This document shows, piece by piece, positions 57,951-64,000 of a stretch of DNA of 64,000 bases; position 1 is the stretch's first letter, and every line of letters begins with the position of its first letter. The stretch comes from Coffea arabica (taxonomy: Eukaryota; Streptophyta; Magnoliopsida; Gentianales; Rubiaceae). A program made the translations under genes and the position numbers. The notes under the pieces are model-generated. The model did not search any database, was not told the DNA's origin, and saw only the letters and a list, made by a program, of their open reading frames with translations. The stretch spans positions 12,918,466-12,982,465 of the forward strand of contig NC_092322.1 in the NCBI RefSeq assembly GCF_036785885.1, in the 5' to 3' direction.

Positions 57951-59767
57951 TGAAGTGCATGAAATATATCATTGGTCAAAGTTTAAGGAGTCAGACACCT
58001 ACAAGCAAATATAGAGACCACATATACAACCATGTCTATCTTCACATTTTAATAAGATTACTTAAATTTGTCAATTAGATTTGCGCCATGCAAAACTTAA
58101 CTTTGCTCGTGTTAGTTATGGTTCAAGGAGAGCATAATTACAATGATGTACAACATCTTAGCATATCCCATTCCTTTTATAATTATTTACATCTTCTGTT
58201 AATCTGCAATCTCTTTCTCTTTCAGCGCCACCAACTACTGGGGGCCTTGCACCTGCAATTACTTTGACAGATAATGCATTGAAGCACTTGAATAGGATGA
58301 GAGCTGACCGAGATGAAGATTTGTGTCTTAGAATTGGGGTCAAGCAAGGTGGATGCTCTGGCATGTCTTATACAATGGAGTTTGAGAAGAGAGAAAATGC
58401 AAGGCCAGATGATTCCATTATTGAATACAATGGTTTTATTATTGGTATGTGAATAACTTAATGTTAAGATATCATGTTAAGGCATCAGATGTACTAGCTC
58501 ATGCAAGTTTGTAATTGCTTTATGCTTGGATTTTGACCTTTCATACATGAATCATTCTGTCTAATCAATGATCAAAGTATTTGCTATGGTGTTTCAAATT
58601 ATCTATTAATGCCATTCATAGAACATCTTTCTTCTCTTTTCCCTTGCTCTCTTGATTCTGACATTAGGCGATTACTCAATAGTTTGTTGTGAAATTTCTG
58701 TGAAAAAAGGCCTTCTCGAAAAGTAAGCTGAAATGCCTTATAATTTTTTTCTGGTGACTGAGTGATTATCAGATCCATCCATGAGGACCACTCGAGCCTG
58801 ATATGAAAGTGCTTTTATATTTTCATTTTGTCCTTTTTATTTATTTTATTTTGTATCAGACTTCTAGTTTCTGGTTTCTTGCAAAATACTCTTTGAAACT
58901 TCATAAGTGGGTATTGCATGATTTTGATGGACAATGTCTGAACCATGTCTGCTTTAGCTCGTGTGTACTCTATTTCTAAGTTATCAGCTTAACAGAAGCA
59001 AAGTTTTGCAAAATTATTCCTAGAGTTTTGAGGAAATACATTTCCATTGCCAAGAGAATAATGGCTTGAATTTGTAGCAAATTCAGGAATGAGTTATATG
59101 CTTCATGAGTCATGGCTTAACAGATGCACCGATTTCATAACTGGGATCTCATATGAATCTGTGGGGAAAGTAGTACAGTATATGAGACTAAGTCCTGTGG
59201 GTATACTGTTTGTTTGGATGGAAAGTACTTCTCTGGCTATTCATTTGTTTAGGCAGCAAAATGCAAAAAGGCTAAATATGAATAAAAGCTGGAAAATTAT
59301 ACGGATCTACCATTGTATCGAGGAAACTGCTCCAGTTGATCACAATGGAGATTTGTTCAAAAATCTTTGCCATCTCTCTTGTATCTGCTGTTAGGAACTT
59401 ATTGAAGCTTGCTTAAAATGAGGAAACATGAAAAAATGTGACCCTGAATGCAATTCATGTTGCATTAGTATCGGTTATATTGCAAATGAGAAGGTTGTAT
59501 CTGTGTGCATTTTAGAATGTTCTCCTGTGGCCCATACCCTTAAAGTATCTTTCCATAACCCCCCCCCCCCCCACCCAAACACAAACAAATTGTTTCTCAC
59601 AATGTCCTGATTTCCTTTTTTTTAATGCAGTTTGTGATCCCAAAAGCCTTCTCTTCGTTTTTGGAATGCAGCTGGACTACAGTGATGCACTTATAGGGGG
59701 AGGCTTCTCTTTCCAAAATCCAAATGCTACACAAACCTGTGGTTGTGGTAAATCATTTAATGCATGA
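54842..59767 (+). CDS. SUFA: Plastid SufA/CpIscA-type Fe-S assembly protein
   Basis: Exons 54842-55043, 58226-58444 and 59631-59767 encode 185 residues. Introns are GT-AG (GTAAAA...CAG, 3,182 bp; GTATGT...CAG, 1,186 bp), both phase 1. Residues 1 to about 62 are rich in Ser and Arg with few acids, a chloroplast transit peptide. The A-type carrier domain follows (about 76-185) with the three cluster-binding cysteines: Cys111 in [11 protein letters not shown], and Cys177 and Cys179 in [10 protein letters not shown]. The segment [20 protein letters not shown] closely matches Arabidopsis CpIscA/SufA (At1g10500). The protein is thought to carry or scaffold [2Fe-2S] clusters in the plastid SUF pathway. 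The family length is as expected and no lesion is seen. A perfect G-box lies 125 bp upstream. Confidence 0.95.
56250..56405 (+). repeat. Short tandem repeats in SufA intron 1
   Basis: GATTGACAACAATACTGTTT occurs twice in tandem with a period of about 34 bp. A longer diverged unit containing TCTAGT(C/G)TGTAGT and CTGGTAAT is also repeated just upstream. Confidence 0.7.
57904..57948. repeat. (TA)n microsatellite in SufA intron 1
   Basis: An uninterrupted alternating AT tract of about 45 bp. The 76-codon frame across it encodes Tyr-Ile repeats and is not a gene. Confidence 0.95.
59559..59572. repeat. Poly-C tract near the SufA exon 3 acceptor
   Basis: Fourteen consecutive C, 58 bases before exon 3, within intron 2. 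It lies in the region where a branch point and pyrimidine tract would be expected, although the immediate pre-acceptor tract is T-rich. Confidence 0.9.
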
Positions 59768-61124
59768 CTGTAAAATTGTGTATCAGAAAACGTGTATACA
59801 AATAATGTAACTTTTAAGGAAACTTTGTTGGGTTACTTACCAGATAGGAGGAATTTGATGGAAAACATCTTTTCATCATCTGAAGTATAATATTGGACTT
59901 TGATTTTTTCAGTTTTCAGTAAGCGCATATACTTTGTCACTGCAGCTGAATGGTATAATTATACTGTAACCCTATGAACTTGGTTATATATACTTCATCA
60001 TGCTGCTGCATGTTTTCAGTTTGATCTCTAAATAAAGAAAATGAATTGGCAGCACATCCAATGTCTTTTCGCCTGAAATGGCATTTTAAGTTTGAATCTG
60101 TTTGGCAAAAAGATCCCCTGAAAGATTTTATGCAAGGGAGATGTTGAAAATGTAGGTCACGAATTTCTCCATTTTGGAAGGCCTATGAAATGGAAGTAAA
60201 CTATCTACTGCATCAATTATGTGAACTAACACCCTGCGATTCTACCTGTGTTGTCAGACTAGTTGAGCTGAACACCTTTTTTGAGCTTCAATTAGCTCAG
60301 ACCTATAGAAACCAGCTCACTAGCGCTTACAACTTGGATTAGCCTTGTAGAAATCATATGCTTTTGGTGCAACAAAATATCCCACTCCTACACCTGCTCT
60401 TACCCATCTTCCGTGTTCCAGCCTGACCAGGGACTTGATTTGAACCTAGATTTTGCAACCAACAAATCCTTTGGTTTCTGTTGGGTTCTGTCTATTGTTC
60501 TACTTCATTCTTTCATTCTTTTGGTTTTTTTCTTCGTTCCATTAGATGCAGAATTGTAGCTAGACATGGTCTGGTTCTGAAACCAGCAATTCTGGACATG
60601 GTTTGACCCCATTTGCCAAGGCAAGAAACCATCTAACAATCCCTGTAGTTATTGGAATATTTCATCCAAATCGGATCCAGATGCCAGGCTGGGGGAACGG
60701 GAAGGAGAGGGGCTATACGAAGACATTACTGCATTAGGTTGGATGGACTGACCAAACTATCTTGAGAGCATGATTTCAGTGTCAGTACAATTTCCGCAAG
60801 CTAGAATTATGTGTTAGCATCTAAGGTTCATTGGTCCAATGTTTTAGCTAACATTAACTTGAGACTATAAACTTCACCCTCAGAAATACTATTACCTCAA
60901 TTTTATAGGTTCTTAACATGTCTGGAAAGAAAGTGAGCATTATGAACTGCATTCTCAGTGATCTCATGGTTCGGAACAAAAAGCATATCGTCTTTGAATA
61001 TTGATTACTCACAATACATTAAGAACTTTATGCAAAAAAGGATAAATGGAATATGCCATTTACATTTCTATTCACCTGAGGCTTCCAGTAGCCTTCTAGA
61101 TCCCTTCCCATCGTCTGCTGCCTG
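59768..61124. other. Intergenic, no gene seen
   Basis: 3' flanks of SufA and of the receptor-like pseudogene, which converge here. No supported ORF or repeat. Confidence 0.5.
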
Positions 61125-64000
61125 TTAGTCTCGTTTCTTAGCAACACCAGCCAAGGCTTTTTTCAGAAAACCATCTATGTAGTGGAAGTCGGTATTTCTC
61201 CACGCCTTGTTCAGCAGTAAGCTACCAATAACGCCCAAAAATCCAGACACAAATCCTAGTCCCACGCCAACAGAAAAAGATATTACTTCATCATCCTTTT
61301 CATTTTCATCTTCACTGTCTCCATTTCTGGTATAACCTTGGTTTTCAGTGTCTGCACTGTTTGACGCGTTACACCTGGTTGGCAATGGATTCCCACAAAG
61401 CTCTGCATTACCCTGATAAATAGATGGATCATTGAAGGTTAGGAACTGGTTAGTTGATGGGATGGGTCCAGACAAGTTGTTATGGGATAGGTTAAGATGA
61501 TTTAGCAGTGTCATGGAAAACATGCTGGGAGGAATTTGTCCAGAAAGCTGGTTGTATGAATGGTCAAGTGTCTCTAACCGGCGTAAGCTTCCCATCTTTT
61601 CTGGTATCTTTCCTGTTAAGTGGTTGTTGGATAAATTCAAGGTACCCAGGATCAAGAGATTTGTTATTTCTTCTGGAATAGTTCCAACCAGATTATTGCT
61701 TGATAGGTCTATACTGTTTACCAGCCCAAGTGTGTTTGATAAGTTGAATTCTCTTCCCTTCACAACTAACTCCATCAGTGGTATGAATGGGTAGAGTTGG
61801 TAAGTTGAAACCGTTTCAAAGCTGGATTTAACACGGAAACTAGTCAAATTGCCAAGGCATGAAAGGATAGGTCCTGAGAGAATGTTATCAGCAAGGTCTA
61901 AGATGTGTAGATGTGAAAGATGGCATGATTGTTCAGGGATGTTGTTGTTGAACATGTTGGACCTTAGTTTTAGTTCTGATAGTGATGCAAGGCTTTCTCC
62001 AATCCATGTCGGTATCTTCCCTGTCAATTTATTCTCTCCAATAGCGAGAAAAATCAGAAGAGAGTTCCCCAGAAAACGTGTTGCCATTTACCTTCAACCA
62101 TTGAAGCTTAGGTACAGAAAATATCGAACTCGGAATATTGCCAGAAAGATTGTTCATGGATAAATCAAGTACTAGAAGTTCTTGAGAATGGTTCCATTGG
62201 TCATGGATCTCTCCAGTTAGATTATTGTTTGATAAATCCAGTCTCTGTAAGCTCTTGATCTCGGATATGGAAGTTGGAATGCCACCATTGAGAAAGTTTC
62301 CAGAAAGATTCAGATATATCAGTGATGGGATTCCTCGACCTATGCTAGTAGGAATCGACGCAGAAAGCAAGTTGTTTGCTAGATTAAGGTAGGGCACATT
62401 ACGCCAGAAAGGGATGGTACCCTCCAAGCAATTGAAACTCAAGTCAACCAGTGCAACATTCGCATTCAAGGCAAATTCTAGTGAGTTTGGAAGCACACCT
62501 TTTAGTTGATTATTAGATGAATCCACCCAGTCAATTTGGGGAGACAACTCCCAAAGCCAGTCAGGTATTGTATCCGAAATGCCTGCATTAGTAATATGCA
62601 TTCTCGAAAGATTTTTCTGAGTACTAAGCCAGGCTGGAAAGGTAGGACCTGCTTTACAGCTGCTGATTCTGATGAATTTCAGACTAAAAGGTGGAACCCA
62701 ATCTGAGCTCATATTCAAGACAATACTCTTGTTTGAAGATGATAGTTGCAAATATTCTAGATTCCTAAGGCCTTGGAAATGGTTTTGGGACAGAACCCCT
62801 TTCCAGAAATTCTGGAGCAGATATAATGCATATAACTTGGTTAGGTTTCCAATGTCTTGGGGAAATGATCCATTCATTCTGTTATTAGAGAGGTCAAAAC
62901 CTTCTAAATTCAACAAGCTTCCTACGGATGCTGGAATTGGCCCTGAAATGAGGTTATCGAAAAGATAAAGGTACCTTAGCTTCTTAAAGAATCCCAAGGA
63001 ACTCGGAAGTTGCCCACTAAGTTGATTACTAACTAAATACAATTCCTCTAAGTTACCATTGCAGCATTTCCCTAGACCTCCTAGCAGTACACTAATGTTT
63101 CCTCTGATGTCATTGTATGAAAGATCAAGGAAAGAAAGGGAAGTAAGGTTAAACAACCATTCCGGTGTTGAGGGCTGCAAATTGTTACTGCTCAAATCAT
63201 TAACTTTAAAGAGAAGTGAAGTTCACATGTGGTAATGAATGAGGAAGTTTTTGAAGTTCACAGTTTCGTGAGGGAAGGAAGCTCATTAAGATCTTGCAGC
63301 CAATTATCAGACACCGTACTAAGGTTTACAAATCCCAGATTGAGGTACTCTAAAGATGTAAGATGAGTTATCCAACTTAAATCTACAATCCAAATGCCTG
63401 GTTGAGATGAATTTGAAAAATTTGAGCTTAGGTCGAGGACCTCGAGGTATTGCAAATTTGACAGATTTCCGAGATGAGGAGGAACTAATCCTGCAAATTT
63501 TGAATAGGAGAGATCAAGGTAACTCATCTTGTCTCGTGAACCTAAGAAATCAGGAACTGGATTACTTTGGAAGTTATTCATGCTCAAGTCGAAGTAATTC
63601 AAATACTTCAAGTCGAGCAATGAAGAACTTCCTTGTTTGGATTGCATTTTCTTGGATTTTTTTGTAGAAAAATTACTGTAGCGATTTGATATATTTGAGG
63701 AAAAAAGGTAATAAACAAGTGTGATTATGGAAAAACGACACAATTTTTCGATAGAAAATGGCTGTCCAAACGGGGCCGATGATTTGAGGTTGCTAGCATC
63801 ATCTAGACCACCATTCAGGTAGCAATCATAGCTTCCAAGATCAAGCTTGACAACATTTCCTGTTTGGTTGTTACAACTTACACCTTTCCATCTGCAACAG
63901 TCTTGTTCAACTCATACTTTCCGGGTGAAGCTTGATAACACCATATGAAAAAAGGATCGGCAGAAATTGACTTTCTCAACATATAGCGGCCTAGTTGTTC
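61125..64000 (-). pseudogene. LRR receptor-like protein pseudogene (EIX2/Cf-like), cut by the right edge
   Basis: Three minus-strand frames together spell most of an LRR receptor-like protein. The LRRNT_2 cap is at about 63780-63900 (CCRWKGVSCNNQTGNVVKLD). Many LxxLxxLDLSxNxLxGxIP repeats follow, then an island-like segment, final repeats, an acidic spacer and one membrane helix (FSVGVGLGFVSGFLGVIGSL) with a short basic tail ending AKKRD. There is no kinase. Intact relatives are plasma-membrane immune receptors that work with SOBIR1-type kinases. Lesions seen: a TGA in the cap frame at 63912-63914 or a nearby frameshift; a MITE insertion at 63631-63777; a stop and frame loss near 63270; another frame change near 63200; and a frameshift near 62055 where about seven LRR residues appear deleted. 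It is probably non-functional; 61125-63195 could still yield truncated products. Confidence 0.85.
63631..63777. mobile_element. MITE, GTTTGGATTGC family, copy C, inside the receptor gene
   Basis: CCTTGTTTGGATTGCATTTT at the left and CTGTCCAAACGGGGCC at the right, inverted. The shared core CTGTAGCGATTTGAT and a GAGGAAAAAAGGTAATA motif match copies A and B. It separates the receptor sequence LDDASNLKS from SSLLDLKYLNYFDLS, which should be contiguous. It is the most diverged of the three copies. Confidence 0.75.

Noticed and set aside
57848-58078. 76-codon frame across the TA repeat
   Set aside because: The Tyr-Ile repeats come from the microsatellite; it lies inside SufA intron 1.
59089-59394. 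101-codon frame in SufA intron 2
   Set aside because: It lies within an intron defined by two conserved exons and has no recognisable domain.
1-64000. CRISPR arrays, operons, plasmid or phage features
   Set aside because: Gene structure is plant nuclear with introns. Repeats are MITEs, SINEs and microsatellites; no regularly spaced palindromic array exists.

Overview
The window is nuclear DNA from a flowering plant, almost certainly a eudicot. It is AT-rich with long intergenic stretches. Its genes have GT-AG introns, its protein families are plant-specific (CYP96, P-class PPR, WRKY, plastid SufA, LRR receptor-like protein), and it is crowded with MITEs and SINEs. An asterid, perhaps Rubiaceae, is only a guess. 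I see no viral, CRISPR, rRNA or tRNA content.

Layout: 1-9.5 kb is gene-poor, with a possible 3' exon at the left edge, a very purine/pyrimidine-biased block (2.3-3.1 kb), a hAT MITE and a Mutator-like MITE. From 9.9 to 16.2 kb lie two intronless, same-strand CYP96A-type cytochrome P450 genes. A small two-exon secreted or membrane LEA-like gene follows at 20.3 kb (+), then an intronless mitochondrial-type PPR gene at 22.4-24.9 kb (-). From 25.6 to 30.6 kb is a nearly continuous block of long-TIR DNA elements, one with a hAT MITE nested inside. An unrecognised gene with a recent internal repeat is at 33.3 kb (+). From 34.6 to 38.5 kb are SINEs, a roughly 1-kb tandem duplication and another hAT MITE. 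A group IIc WRKY gene (-) spans 38.8-44.0 kb with a 4.36-kb intron. An eight-exon Rab7/RabG GTPase (+) lies at 50.0-52.6 kb, the plastid SufA/CpIscA gene (+) at 54.8-59.8 kb, and an LRR receptor-like protein pseudogene (-) at 61.1 kb to the right edge, interrupted by a MITE.

Spliced models for the LEA-like, WRKY, Rab and SufA genes were built by hand from reading frame, splice sites and family conservation. The genes do not form one pathway: they cover wax alkane oxidation (CYP96), organelle RNA processing (PPR), defence transcription (WRKY), vacuolar trafficking (Rab7) and plastid Fe-S assembly (SufA). Apart from the P450 pair, neighbours look unrelated.

The strongest new observations concern genome structure: DNA transposons with exact target-site duplications, a SINE insertion with a paralogous empty site, a probable GC-AG intron in the WRKY gene, and several lesions in the receptor gene. 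I found no convincing new multi-gene system.
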